A DNA stretch of 64,000 bases from Apostichopus japonicus. Lineage: Eukaryota; Echinodermata; Holothuroidea; Aspidochirotida; Stichopodidae. Positions within the stretch are counted from its first letter, which is position 1. Each line of letters begins with the position of its first letter. The notes beneath the pieces were generated by a model. The model made no database searches. It was not told the origin of the DNA and worked only from the letters and a program-made list of their open reading frames with translations. The DNA is taken from positions 8,469,984 through 8,533,983 of the forward strand of contig NC_092564.1 in the NCBI RefSeq assembly GCF_037975245.1. The letters are read 5' to 3'. Positions 1 through 13,505 of the stretch are shown one piece after another. The position numbers and the translations under genes are program-made.

Positions 1-388
1 CTATCTGGACGAAAGTTTAAGTCAAACTGTGTGCTGGGACGGCTTCCCTTTTCCAGCTTCATGCAAATGTACGGTACTTGGTTGCATGTGAGTTCCCGAA
101 GGTCCAAATCAAAATTAACACCAGAGAAACGAAAGGGCACATCTCTTGTAACTGGTGTATTCTGTTGGGCATTGCTTAACCCTTGAGGGGCATATGAAAA
201 AGTTTGGCCCGATCCATCGGAACTCGAGCTAGCCCAAACACTCACTTTCCACAACTTAAGTCCTCTGATATTTGTAGATCGTCCTTTGTCATATCTGACA
301 TTAAAATCCAAAGAAATTGTGTTTCGTTGGCCTTCAACCACACCTGTGGTCTCATCTATGTTGGCTTCCACTCCAGTCACCGTGACAA
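1..388 (-). CDS. Exon 2 of the secreted-protein gene (partial, runs off the window)
   Basis: The exon is open for its whole 388 bases in one frame, which is long for this AT-rich sequence, and has more balanced base use than the flanks. The acceptor AG is at 390-389. The peptide begins VTVTGVEANIDETTG and later reads LKLWKVSVWASSSSDGSG and LTCNQVPYICMKLEKG, with two cysteines seven residues apart. Alternating hydrophobic and polar residues suggest a beta-rich extracellular module. I know of no named domain with this pattern and assign no function. The last codon is split at base 1, so the coding region continues to the left. Confidence 0.65.
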
Positions 389-3300
389 CTGAACATAGTG
401 GAAGCCATGAAGTGGGAAAGGGTAAGGGTGGGGAGGAGAAAGCAAGAGAGAGTTAGAATGATGTGAAAAGTTTGAATTTGGTTGTGAATTCAAGTTGAAT
501 CATTTTATTGTATAATTATGCAATAGGGTAAGTTAAAACCTACAGTTCATATATTTTTTTTTACAGTTATTTCTGGATGTCTTAGTATAATTTCATACAG
601 AAATGGAGGATCAATTCTTAAGTATCTAAAACACTACTATATATACTAAAATCTGCTCTTCTCTAGAATCTATGATTAATAAAATCTCTTATTCTAACAA
701 TCTGCTCACCATAATCTTGCACTCTATAACAAACTACCCCTATGTCCTACTGTCAAATCCTACTTAAAAAAGAAACGTGAAAAATAACGTGAAAAATATT
801 CAGAAACAAGAAGAACTTACCGAAGCATTTGGTTAAACGGAAACGTTAAGATGCGGAATGTTAGAAATAACAGATAAACGTGCAGATAATCTACTAGTTA
901 AGAGAGAGAGGAGGTGTAAAGGTGTAAGGTGTAAGTGTAAAACAACCCAAGTAGCAGCTTGTACATTCTTGCTACAAAATTTGTCTGCAGTTTGATTTAA
1001 AAACACTCTTTGTATTTAGCAAACTTGTAACTTTCCTTGAAAATAAAATATGTTCCAGGTGCTTGAAAACAAACTCAGACTTCTACAATAGTCTCCCTGT
1101 TTATCATGCCACACACTCTTCATACATCACATAGTTTTTGGTTTTTATTTAAGATCAGTGCAGGCAAGAACTGCTCAACTCTGAAAGTGAAAAAAAAACA
1201 AGTTTAATGGAATGGCTGTCTTTTGAACTAATGCTTAAAGACTCAAGTTAAGCACAAATTCCCCAAATCATGCGGACTGGTAATGGCACTGTGCTAAGGA
1301 TAAGTTTGTTGCATATAATACCTATGGTTAATTATGTTGTTTCACTTTTCTACACACCTCCCAATTATTCAACTCACATTCTTTCTTTTTTTAATATCAA
1401 AAATTCAAAACCAACAAAAAATGTCTATCTTCCAGCATTGGCTAACACCAGTTAGATCTAAACAGCCAGAATATTCCATTCTATAGACTACCGATACCAG
1501 TCAATGATATATATTAGGATCCAGCCCAAACATCTGATACACACTCCTCAATCACATCTCCTTTCTAGCATTGTTTTTTGGGGGGGGGGGGGTGGGGGTT
1601 CCTTTTAACCAATCAAAGACCTACTTTAGAGGTTGCTTGAAACATTCGTCTTTGCTTTGGTTGTGTATTCTTATGTACATGTTTGAAATAGAAGTTTTGC
1701 TAGAATTCTGACGCAATAAAAAGTCCAAAAACAAATCAGGCAGGTTTGGTGGAGGAACGTGGATCCAAGTGGGAGGGGGGGGGGGGGGATTATTTGCTAA
1801 GACTAACAAGTCTCATGCATAATCTGTGCTAATTCTGGTATGCTAAAACTAGCTGCCGGTGTGTCTAAGAGTAACCAAAGTCGAATCATCCATTTCTAAA
1901 AGTCGGCATGCCTACTCACCATACGGACAATGTGGGCAGCATTCACCGGGTACAAATACTTGATCTTGGCACGAGAGCTCCGGACAGCTCTCTATTTCAC
2001 ATGTGGTTGTACCGTTCAAGCACGAGCACATTGTACACTCATTTACCTTCCAAACTTCCAGATGCTCATAGCTTTCTCCTCTGTACACACAACCATAGTT
2101 GTCTTTGTTCGTAGTTTCTGGAATTATTCCTAATAAGGGGGGGGGGGTTGACAGTGGTGGGTGGGCAGGGCCAACATGGAGGGGGGAGGGGGAGCGGAAA
2201 ATATGTTGTTAAATAATGTCTTTCATCAGGATTACTGGGAAACATGCTCATTGTATAAAGTAAACTACGTCTTGGTTTTAACATTGGCGAATGAGATAGC
2301 AGAAGTGGAGGGAGTTTTACTACACTCAGCAATTTCTATCTAGTGATGAGGTGACTATGGCCTTATTCTAACTTCCAACAATATCTTATAGAATCAGTTT
2401 GGAAAATATTTATGTCTCTTTGTGGGTTAAATGTACACAAGTATAGGTGAGATTTTGAAATGCAGTTGAGAATCAAGTCAGATACTTGTCCATGATCGTC
2501 CTTCACAGAAGAGTTGATATATCATGCGGGTGATTTTGATATTTGACAAATTGCTCAAAACATAAAAAAAGACTATAGGTCTACATATTTTCAAAGTGAC
2601 ATTTTAAAATACGAAATGCACAATGATATCAAAATGCGATTGCATCATGCATGTTGCTCTCCAGTTTCAAAACATAAGAAACAAAATTTGTACCAAGGCA
2701 GAAGAAGAATATTTAAATGGTGGGAGGGGGAGAGGGGCAGTGGTAAGGAAGGGGGAACTTACCAATTCTTGAAATCACAATATCTCTCTAATCACATCTA
2801 AATCATCCCCTTGGACTCATGGTCATTTCTCAAGAAAGATGTAAAGGGAAGACTAAAAATCAAAAGGGAGAACTCAAGAAGGATCCAAACTTTGCAAAAG
2901 AATATGCACACTGCCAGTTTCACACATTACTGGAAACTTTTGGCCCAAAATTTTTCAGGCCATGATATTTTTATCGCATGAATGTTCCGCGTGCAAAGAA
3001 TAATATTCCATTCAATTCACTGAAGAACAAACATGCACTGCAATATTAAAGTATCCCATAGTTTTTTTGGTTATCCAAGGTAGACTTCAGAAATACTACA
3101 AACACCATGTACAGACCAGACACAATTACTTTTCACAAACTCACAGGAACAGGAAAAAAACATATAACATAATAACGACATCCGCAAGGAAAAATATTTC
3201 TCAGACATTTGTGGAAATTTCTTTCATTTCTTTATTTTTTTTTTGATCGTATTTGATGATATAATCAATATTTTATCTTCATATAATCTGAGAAACTACT

Positions 3301-6300
3301 AAACGTTTGATTTATTTGTATGAATAAATGATAAAAACTATGTCATATTGCCAAAATATACATCACATCACCTCCTTTTTTTCCAATTGTCATAAATTTC
3401 CAGGTAAGGTCGTCTTACCATCAACTGCATCAGATTCTTGAAAGGAACTGAGCCCTTTTTGGCTTGGCAGTCCAAGAAATGAAAATGAAAAAAACAAAAT
3501 ACAAAAAAAAATGAAGAAGATGGGAATAAGATGGTCATCCATGTGAGGAAGTTGATCAAAAATAATGAGAATCTTTAGCAAAACATTCAAAAAAGGAGAA
3601 AGTAATAAAGGAAGAGACAGGATAAAGAGGATGAAAGGAAGGAATAAGGAGAAGAAAGAAATCACATGCAAAATCATGCATTAAGAAAAGTCATGCTAGA
3701 AGCATGCATAACACTATAGAGAAAGTAACAAAGTGAAGAGGAAACTATCCAACATCTCTCATGCATATAGTCATGCAATAGCCATGCTTATGTCAATGAA
3801 CTGTCATGCAGGATCACAAATTTAACCAGGGGATGTATATAGGGTTAATCCTATGGTATTTTATTTGTTATAATATACAGAGGATATTTTGACAATAAAA
3901 TATTCTCAGCTGAACAGTCTGGTTTTTGAAACTATCATGCATAATTTTGTTTTGTTTCCTTTCAAAATATCTTTCGATTGAAATAAAATCCCTTTTTTCT
4001 TATTTTCTTTTTCTATTGGCTGTTTCAGTAATGGGACACACCTATCATGCACTACTGAGATAATCACATGCATTGTCATGCAAGAGCACAGAAATTCAAG
4101 AACGAAAGAACATGCAAAAAAGAATACAGAACATGCATACACAACTGTCTTCTCTACTCCCGATTGTTAGCCAGTAGCAGCAATGCTAAAATGTCTCAAA
4201 TTTTGGTCAACTTCAACATCAATGTTTCATATTTCACCATGCATTTTGAAAATTTTGTTTATTAACCAGACAATTGTCAAAAAAGGGACTATCTCATGAT
4301 AGCTTTTTCTAACTACTTAACTTTGCTTCATCTGAAAGATATAGAAAGAAATTTCCATTGAGGGCATGAAAAATATTTTCCCGTAAAAAAAAAAAAATGA
4401 ACTAACTTCGCTGCTCAATTTAACATTCTGCTAGATAACAATCACTTTCATGCTTTAAGTTTCAGTCCATTCATACCAAAGTAGTTATGTTTTATTTGAT
4501 TTTACTTAGTTCAGGACATCTAAGCTTTCCCTTTTGAATAAACTTCTTACAATGTCCTACCAGTTTATAACGTTTTGTTTCTTCCGACTTACAATTTATC
4601 TTCATGCATAGGGCCCAGTATCTACAAATGGTGTTATCATGCCATGAACTGAAAGTGAGATAGCAGCATATGCTTTTCTAATCCTTTGTCATGCTCATTC
4701 TTTATCATGCAAAAAGTCATGCATTTTTTAACATTCACTGAGGGAATGTGAGCATTCAATTTGAAGAGAGCATATATTGTCATGCAGAGAGAGAGAGAGA
4801 GAGAGAGGGTCACAGATATACTGTAGGAGACAGTAGCATGCAATGATTGGTACAACTACACACATGTGGCATGCATAGATCTGAGGTAGAGGTAGAAGTA
4901 CATGCAAAGAAAATATAACAAGAGTGAAAGGAAAGTATAGAAATTGAGGGAAAACAAGAAAAATTTCAACATCAAATGTACTGAATAACATTAAAGAGAA
5001 TAACAATATCAAAAAAGTCATTCTGATATCTAAAAGTGCAAAAGATCTCTCATGCATGTGTCTATGGATGGGTATGGGAGGGGATAAATTGCTAAAATCG
5101 AGGTAAAATATCTCTTGAAGATATGGTAGGGCAGGTTTGGAAACATGATTTTACCAACATGCTGACCCTTGACCTAATGGATCCTGAACATTGTGCACAA
5201 CATGCAAGTTCAAGTTACAACATGCGACCATGCACGCAACAGCATCCTTTGTAACAATGACTTCTACTTCTCCAGGGATTCATGCATTCCCACATCCCAC
5301 TTATTAAAACGATTCAAAATCAGTGTTTTTTGTCAATTTTGATTCAAAATCAGTGTTTTTTGTCAATTTTGTTTTTGTTTAAATACAGACAAGAAATTGG
5401 TGCATAAGTTTAATAGTTGAAAGCAATTGCAGCATTGGATATGAAAAAGCTCATTGCACACAATGTGATTGACTGGCTTCTAATAGCTTTCATGCAATAA
5501 TTATCATGAATCGTCCATTATATTAGTTGTACTCTTCCAGATCGCTAAAAAAGATTTTTACAAACTGAATTATCCACGCAGCACTGTTTTATTTTCAAGA
5601 AAGACAGTAGGGCCTTGTCACTACTGTTTTTAAGCGATATGTGTTACCCTTAATTATGTCATAGCCAAATTACAATCTAGTCATGCCATTTAGCCTAACA
5701 ATTTTGGTCAGCTGTCAATGTATACTTCCATGGTAACAAGCAGATCAGCGGAAAAGTGTTATATTCACCAGGTTTGTGTTTACAATAGTAAGATTCACCT
5801 ATTCTTTAGCGGTTCATTTAATAATGCAAACCCACAGCCCAATCATAAACCATCAGAATATGTTAAAATAAACTACTAATTCTCAAAAACTTGGTCATGT
5901 GACCTTAGTACTGTCATAAGGTGTAGTCGTCTGAACATGCTTACAAACTTGACAATAAAAAAAATAAAGAGTACAAATAAAATACTCTTGCGAGGTAGAA
6001 ACTCATACTCTATCAGGTTAGATGCACCTGTTTAAAGGAATCTAATTTTTACACCCACTGACCTTTGCTTCCAATCTCAGTATGCAGGATAATTTTTTGT
6101 ACCTTCTAAGAAAAAAAGCTAATCTGTTTGTTATAAACTATATTCTAAGTGTTTGACAATACAAGCTCATACTAGCAATATCTCTGACCAGGATATAGTT
6201 AAGAATGTAGATTTGGGTAAATATCATAACCACACCTATTATGCACCTATTGGAGCAGTTAACCTGTTTATGGTGGTATGTGCTTAATCATTCCTGCACA

Positions 6301-9300
6301 CAGTATACACCAACAGAAGCAGATAATCTATTCCATGATAAACTGAGTATGATCCATTCCAGTGCCCCTTATGTATCCTTGACAAAAGACAATATTTATA
6401 AGAAACATGTCTTAAAAATAACCAAAAGACACAAAAAGATCTATGTAATAGGGAAATCAAATGATGCTAATTTGGAGATTTTGGGAAAACAAAATAGATT
6501 TTGTCTATTAAATGATCAATCTTTTTAAGGATAGGTTGTGGATGGGTTTTTTTTAATTTTATAAGAGGGAATACGCCTAGGAAAAAAAAACACTGAACAT
6601 TCCATAACTTGAAGCAAATTATCATCCCAATAGCATCCTTTTAAACCCCCTCCCCCCTCCTCAAAAAAGAAAGAATAAAAGGGCAATGATATGCATAGAT
6701 CTATCACTTTTGGAAATTTCATGAAAAAACAAACAGATAAACGAAGATTAAAAAGAACTGAACAAATAAATTTAAGTCATGAGAGTTGTTGCAACATGAA
6801 GCAAATAAGAACAATGGTTTTACAATTTGCATGTAGAGGGGGGGGGGGATAAGGAGTGCCTCTGAATTTACTTCCCCATTTTATAATATTTCAAAAATTC
6901 TGCCTGCCAAGCAAGTCTATATAATAGTACTGCTGGTGGTTGTGGGACTGGTTTTCCCAGACTGAGGTCAGATCAGCTATTTGACCTCTTAAACACAGCA
7001 ATCTGTCTACCATGTCTGGGAGGGTTAGCTAGGCTACTGCGATGCACTGTCAGCAAGAACCAGCAAACTATAATGTTTGGTGGTGGTAATGGAGGATGGC
7101 TGGGCTTCCTACAACGTCACCAAATGAGTTTCCTGATTCAAACTTTGCGGCTTTTTTTCTGTTTTTTTTTGTGTGTGCGTGTGGAAACTTCAATACAAGA
7201 GCTAATTGGCAAAGTCTGGTGTCCATAAATCCTTCTTGTTTTGTGTGTCCTACCTTAAGCAGATTTTCATGATATTTAAATCTCTTTATTCATTAATACT
7301 CCCATTTTTTTTGCTTTGTTTTTTTTTGGTCATTGCTGGAAATGTTTGAAGATATTGCTTTTAAGAATTTATGCATTCAAATTTTAGTTAAAAGTGCAAA
7401 GCAATGTGTTGTGTTTACTTACATCTCACAGACTTGATTGATATATCATGGTGATATTTTTTATGAAAAGCTTTAAAATTTTATCAATTCTTTTGACAAT
7501 GATGGACAATAAAAAGTATTCATTTTCTGGGACAGAATGTGTCTCTCAAACTTCTCTTCGACTCAAGTACAACCATACAACCAGTCCTGCTATTTTGGAA
7601 AGTTTTAAGCTACATCTGAACTAGGAAGAGAAAGAAGGCCCACCTATGCTTCTTTTGTCAATAGGTTAAACATATATAAAGACCAACTGTATTAAAGCTA
7701 GGAAGGGATGTTTAAATAATAAGAGAATAAAGGGATCAGTCAATTAGTGTCATGACTACACCATGACCTTTGACCTGAAAAGTTTATAAAGTAAAACTAG
7801 GAATGTGGGTGAGGGGGGGGGTGGTGGGTGCTAAATTCATGTTAAAATTCATGACAGGAAAGGCAAACACCTCATCTTATTTTAATTATAATATGCAGTG
7901 AGATAAAGCTATAAAGATTAGATTCCAAGATAGTGGCAAATGTGGCAGTGGGTGAAAGGGGGGTAGGGGGGGGGTTGGGTACTTAAGACTGATCCCACCC
8001 TAAGTCAATGACCTCTAGGACACTAGTTCAAAGCAGACTGTGGACTACAATCAATGGTCATGTCTTCACTTGGCATTAAATACAATATAGCAACAAAATG
8101 CACAAATGAAAATAGATAAATATATATATATATATTCATCTGAAAATTAAGAAATATTTGCTAGATTTGATGATTTGCAAGCAATGGTTAATAGCTGTGA
8201 TGTTCAGGTTCTAATTGCTTAGTGCTGCTAATCGACAAAAGTTTTATTCCCAGCCCATTCAAAAGTCATGGATGGAATGTATAATAACCAATGAATTAGC
8301 TCTAAAGAAATACTTTTATTTCCAAAAAGATCAAAGTTGATTTGAAAAAGCTTGAACCTCATTGTAAAGCTCACATAACACATGGTCACTGATTCATTGA
8401 TATGTATCATAAGGTATTGCACATAAACCTAGGCTCTTCCAACCACAAACATTATAAGAATACCTTTTCCAGTCAAATAAAGGTTCAGTTTTGTTATTCA
8501 TTTTGTTAGTTTTTTGTTTGTTTTCCAGACAAGTGGATATTTCATTTATGGAAACCAATTCTTCCATTCCCTTATAGGAAAGATAACAGCATTGTAATAT
8601 AGTACTAACCATATGTGAATGAAATGTTTCTAAAGTTTACTACAGAAAAAGCCAACATATAAATTGCAATGAAGAGCTACAATATGACGAACTAAAAGAA
8701 AAATAAAATAAAAATGAAAGGACAAAATAAAAACAACACAAATATGGGACAGGGTGCTGAGCTGAAGCAGGTGCTGATCACCGAATTTGCAAGCATACAG
8801 CTGCATGAGCTGATTCACAGTATAATGACACCCTAACACTAGGTCACATATGCTAGCTGCAATATCTTTCTACCTATATCATGAAAAGATTGTTTAATTT
8901 CTCAAAATATATTAACCCTTGTTTTTTAATCCCTACAATAGTTATTATGAGGTTTTCGTTTGATAGTGCCTGAGTTATGTTCTTTGGCTAGGATGTCACT
9001 GAATCCACCACTGTATATCACCCACTACATGTTACCCTATTGCTGACATGGCAATATTCCCCACTATTACAAATAACCACTTGAGGAAAGAAAGAAAGAA
9101 ATAAACCAAGAGGGTACTAGATGTGTGTTAAACATCTCCACCATTAGTTCTTGTCTTGTACGCTGGCTTAAAATAAAGTCAAACCTGGTGAAAACTTGGC
9201 ATGACTTGAATAGCTAGGATAGGGTTGGTCCTATGTAGACTACATGCATGAGGGATCTTATAACACAATGCACTGTGAAAAATTCAAGAGAAATCTTTAT

Positions 9301-9449
9301 GAAAAAGAAATCCTTGTAGAATAAACTGAGAAATGAAAATGAAAAGAGAACATACCTTGTGAAGAAACAGTGGAATAGAGGGTGATAAAGACAGCCAAGG
9401 CTAGTAATGTCCGCCTATGGCGAGAGCACAGGCTCACGAAGTTATACAT
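1..9449 (-). CDS. Secreted or membrane protein gene, 5' part (two exons, continues past the left edge)
   Basis: Gene model joining 9449-9356 and 388-1 on the minus strand. Exon 1 starts at ATG 9449, encodes 31 residues and ends one base into a codon before a GTATGT donor. Exon 2 follows a TTCAG acceptor and starts with the two bases that complete that codon, so the reading frame runs through. The product starts with a signal peptide and continues into an extracellular-looking domain of at least 128 residues. I do not recognise the family. The phase match and the lack of stops over 388 bases are the main support. An extra exon inside the 9-kb intron cannot be excluded. Transcription enters through a probable 5'-UTR acceptor at 9471. 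Confidence 0.6.
3665..5496 (-). promoter_or_regulatory. Intronic UGCAUG cluster (RBFOX-type splicing sites)
   Basis: CATGCA occurs 25 times on the plus strand in these 1832 bases, mostly as TCATGCA or CATGCAT. In the minus-strand transcript each reads UGCAUG, the high-affinity RNA site of RBFOX proteins. One 6-mer on one strand would be expected less than once. Several CATGC cores add to this (for example near 3693, 3783, 4450, 4690). Spacing is irregular and the intervening sequence is not repeated, so this is not a tandem array. The cluster lies 3.3-5.1 kb upstream of exon 2 in the transcript. The motif is established; the regulatory role here is inferred. Confidence 0.6.
5311..5370 (+). 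repeat. 30-bp tandem duplication
   Basis: A 30-bp unit starting GATTCAAAATCAGTG occurs twice back to back with no mismatch visible. This looks like a recent replication slip inside intron 1. Confidence 0.85.
9356..9449 (-). CDS. Exon 1 of the secreted-protein gene: signal peptide
   Basis: The ATG at 9449 opens a 31-codon exon. It has a basic stretch (SRHRR, residues 9-13), then a hydrophobic core (LLALAVFITLY), then small residues (STVSS), which is the layout of a cleavable signal peptide. The exon ends with CAAG followed by GTATGT (donor at 9355). The leftover base G joins the TT that starts exon 2. Just upstream of the ATG a pyrimidine-rich tract ending CTAG (9472-9471) looks like a splice acceptor, so 9450-9470 would be untranslated sequence of the same exon. 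Confidence 0.6.
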
Positions 9450-9470
9450 GGTGCACAACTTGTGTACGGC

Positions 9471-12459
9471 CTAGCAAAAACAAAAAAAATAAGTTTTACT
9501 GTCTGCTTTATCCGAACCTGAGGCCGCCTTCAAAACTATAGGTCCCTGGCTGACTCTCTCAAGCTAACTGAAAAATTCAGAATGATCTTTAATACACCTA
9601 ATATGGGATAGCTGTGACCTGGGTCACTTGGTCTGGCCAATCAAAGATAACACAGCAGACAACTGCAGCATATGCAAGGGAACTATCTCAGACTGCACAG
9701 TTAGTGAAAATTACTGCCACTTCCCTTATGGTAGGTACTTTTGCTGAGGTTACTATGGTAACCAACCACATGGTAGCAGCATAGGGCAATTCCTACTGGG
9801 GATCTGTGGTAGGATTTGGCCTTGTCTACTCAGCAATCGCTGATATGAGGATTAGGACAGGCTGCTGAATGTGACAGAAAAAATAAATGGTATAATTCAT
9901 GCAGAGGTAGCCCAGGCAGTTAAAAAAAAAAGTCTAATAGTTGCTAGTCTGTGGTGGAGCAAGGAATAGAGTGTGAATGAAGTATTAAAGGAGTGGTAGG
10001 AAAGTAGATAGGGCCAGGAATACCAAGTATGGCTGTTTGGTTGTTTAGAATTACAGCACAGCCACCAGTTTATGAAAATAGACTATATTGTCAGGAGTAG
10101 ATATGCAAGCATTACTTATCTACAGTAGCTGACTGGGTACTTTCAATTTATCAAAACCATAATAGTAAGATCTTGAACACTTTCTCTCCCTTTTTTCTCT
10201 TTCTTTTTTTCTTCTTTAGTTAGTTTCTTTTTTTTCTTGCTTGAGGAGGCATGCAAGTGTGATTATCAGGAAGGGGGTAGAAGCGAAGGTAAAGTAATAG
10301 CAAAGTTTTAAACTAAAAAAAAAGAAGAAAAAAGAACAATATCTAAGACATTGCAAAAGAAATGATATAGATAATTATGAAGCCTAACTTCAAATACAGG
10401 CCTGTTTAAATAGTATAAAATAAAACGGACATAAATTTCTTCATTTAAGGGGAGATTCCATTATGACACTGGCCCTAAATTATGGGACGCCCTACCCACT
10501 GGAAATCACTGGAAATCTATGTCATTCCTACAAGTAGTTCTTTTAGGAAAGACGTATGAAACATTTTCTCTTTAATAATTACGATGTCTACTTCTTTGCG
10601 TTAGACATCCTCAAGTCATGGGTGGAGGAGGGGAAATTCATATTTTTTGATAAGTAAAGGGACAAGTGGTTGAGGAATTACATCAATATACAATTATGGT
10701 TCCTGGCATTGAACCGCGGAGCAGCTGATACTGAAGTGGCTGGTGTTTAAGCATACTTTCAGAGATCTGGCTGACCACACATTGTTTTACACAGTCACAT
10801 AAAATGAGAAGACAATGCCTGTATAAACAAGAGTCAGTTTGAATTTTTTGTAAGGGGCAGAGGGGGGGGGGAGGGAGGGGCTACATTTGTGAAAAGTGAA
10901 GGTCAAGCAAGAGGGTATTTTTCCATGGATCCAAAACTTCTAATGTTGGCAAATTTGTTATCAAAACTCAAAAAGCTGCATTCAGTTTTTGCGGTGTGTT
11001 ACCTCATGAAAAATGTTGCTGACATGAATGGCATTTTTCTTTACACAATTTCTAGGATGGGATTAAGTGGGATTAATGGTGAGATAATAAGTGAGATTAA
11101 GTGGGCATAGCAGCATAAAAATCTTTGGGTGGACGAGGATAGATTCATCACTTTTGATAAGTACGAGGGATAAGCGGTTGAGGTATTACATCAATATATA
11201 AATGATGGTATTATGAAATCCATCATATTACATGGCTATGACGGTAAATTTAATGATTTAAATATCTCTTAGAAAACTAAGTCCCCGAAAGTTAAAAATC
11301 ACTGATTAATTCCTTGCCTCCATATCGATTTTCCCCATAATGAATGTTGTATACTCAACTATGAAAATGTCTTTGAATGTCTACCCAGGAAATAAACAGA
11401 ATATCCTCGAAAATTTACTTATCGGATATGACATTAAATTAAATGATGGGCTATTTGTTATTAATAAGTTGTCAAATCCAATTTAATTAAGGTCTTTATT
11501 CTAAATACAGTGTTAATTGCCTCCCTTTCAAATCTATAACTTTTCTCCAGTCCAATCCACAGAGCTAACAAACCTGGCACTGTGAACGAGCAGCGAGAGA
11601 AGCTTATTACCACACCTTGTAGTGGGACGCTATGAACAGTGGCCTCAGTCACAGTGTCCTGTGTAATCTGACAGTAGCGTACAGTTTGCTAGCCTGTGCA
11701 ATTGAAACCGGTACCATTTATGGCTTTGACACTTGACTGTAATGGAAACCTATTTTCATAGTGACAGACAACCACTTGTGTGCTGGCATTTTTCAATGAG
11801 AATGTCAACAGATATATATTCCATACCCAGGAGGGAAAGATTAACTTCTTTTCAAAAGAAAAAATTGGCAGATTAAAAGAAAGAATTTCATTTATGAATC
11901 TTGTTTTTCTGAAATTCTTTTTGCTTGGAATTTCAAAGAGATTCTGTAAATATAGGAGGATTGTATGAGTCTATTCTGGGTTCTACTCTTGGATAACTGA
12001 TTGCAAACTTGATAGAAAGTAATTTAGGGGGAAGGAAATGGTTTATGTCAGCAATTTAAGATTATGTGGTGATACAAGCAGAGAGAAAGGTCATGTCCAG
12101 CATACAATTATGTCACCAGGTCCTCTTTTTTTCTGTTTTCTGTAAGTAAATTATTCTTGAACCCATATTTTCCTCCCTATATGACCCCCATTCAGATCCC
12201 TGTATCCTTCCCAATGCCATCGCTCACCAAGCCTAGTCGCAAGATATATAACTACTGATTGGCTGATTTAGCCTGATTATGATAAACGCCATCTGTGCAA
12301 TCAATCCTCTTAGCACAATTATTGTTCAAAATAAAAAGTGCAATAATTTTTCACTTTTTCAATTCTTTTCCATTCCCTTCAGGTGCATGTGAATCTCTAG
12401 CTGCGAATTCTAATTTTTGGTTTTATTTTTCAGAATGGGAAAATATAAAATTGAATTTC
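9471..12459. other. Upstream region of the secreted-protein gene, no exon recognised
   Basis: The gene's promoter or a non-coding first exon may lie here or farther right, because a splice acceptor precedes the start codon. I see no clear TATA box or coding exon. There is a poly-G run at about 10862 and scattered A- and T-rich tracts. The small minus-strand open frame at 11461-11652 has no recognisable motif. Confidence 0.3.
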
Positions 12460-13505
12460 GGTTCCTTAATCAAGCAGCCATGATATTCTACCTGACCCTT
12501 ATCTATTGTTTTGATCCCTTAAATCAGGCAGTGATGAAATTCTACCTCACACTTATCTATTGTTTCAATTCCTTAATCAGGCAGTGTTGATATTGGACAT
12601 GACCCTTATGTATAGTTTCGATTCCTTAATCAGGCAGCGTTGATATTCTACATGACCCTTATGTATAGTTTCGATTCCTTAATCAGGCAGCGTTGATATT
12701 CTACATGACCCTTATCTACTGTTTCGATTCCATAATCAGGCAGCTATGATATTTTACCTGACCCTTATCTATTGTTTCGATCCCTTAAATCAGGCAGTGA
12801 TGAAATTCTACCTCACACTTATCTATTGTTTCAATTCCTTAATCAGGCAGTGTTGATATTGGACATGACCCTTATGCATAGTTTTGATTCCTTAATCAGG
12901 CAGCGTTGATATTCTACATGACCCTTATGTATAGTTTCGATTCCTTAATCAGGCAGCTATTATATTCTACCTGACCCTTATCTATAGTTTTGATTCCTTA
13001 ATCAGGCAGCTATGATATTCTACATGACCCTTATGTATAGTTTCGATTCCTTAATCAGGCAGCGTTGATATTCTACATGACCCTTATATACTGTTTCGAT
13101 TCCTTAATCAGGCAGCTATGATATTTTACATGACCCTTATCTATTGTTTCGATCCCTTAAATCAGGCAGTGATGAAATTCTACCTCACACTTATCTATTG
13201 TTTCAATTCCTTAATCAGGCAGTGTTGATATTGGACATGACCCTTATGTATAGTTTCGATTCCTTAATCAGGCAGCGTTGATATTCTACATGACCCTTAT
13301 GTATAGTTTCAATTCCTTAATCAGGCAGCGTTGATATTCTACCTGACCCTTATCTACTGTTTCGATTCCTTAATCAGGCAGCGATCATGATATTCTACCT
13401 GGCCTTAATCTATTGTTTTTGATTCCTTAAACAGGCAGCTATCATATGCTACCTGACCCTTATCTATTGTTTTCGATCCCTTAATCAGGCAGCGATGATA
13501 TCCTA
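12460..13505. repeat. 54-bp minisatellite, about 19 copies
   Basis: The unit contains CCTTAATCAGGCAG followed by a variable GATATTCTAC and TGACCCTTAT block, and is 54 bp long in most copies. A two-unit variant (CCCTTAAATCAGGCAGTGATG, followed by a unit with GATATTGGACATG) recurs at about 12515, 12780 and 13150, which gives a higher-order pattern of several units. There is no coding content. Confidence 0.9.

Larger units (their letters stand above)
389..9355 (-). other. Intron 1 of the secreted-protein gene
   Basis: About 9 kb with no supported exon. It holds poly-G runs (near 1580, 1780, 2140, 6840, 7820, 7970), a short GA repeat (about 4788-4807), a TA repeat (about 8118-8133), a 30-bp tandem duplication at 5311-5370, and the UGCAUG cluster listed separately. 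The small open frames here are low-complexity (poly-Phe, Leu and Ser) and have no usable splice context. Confidence 0.55.
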
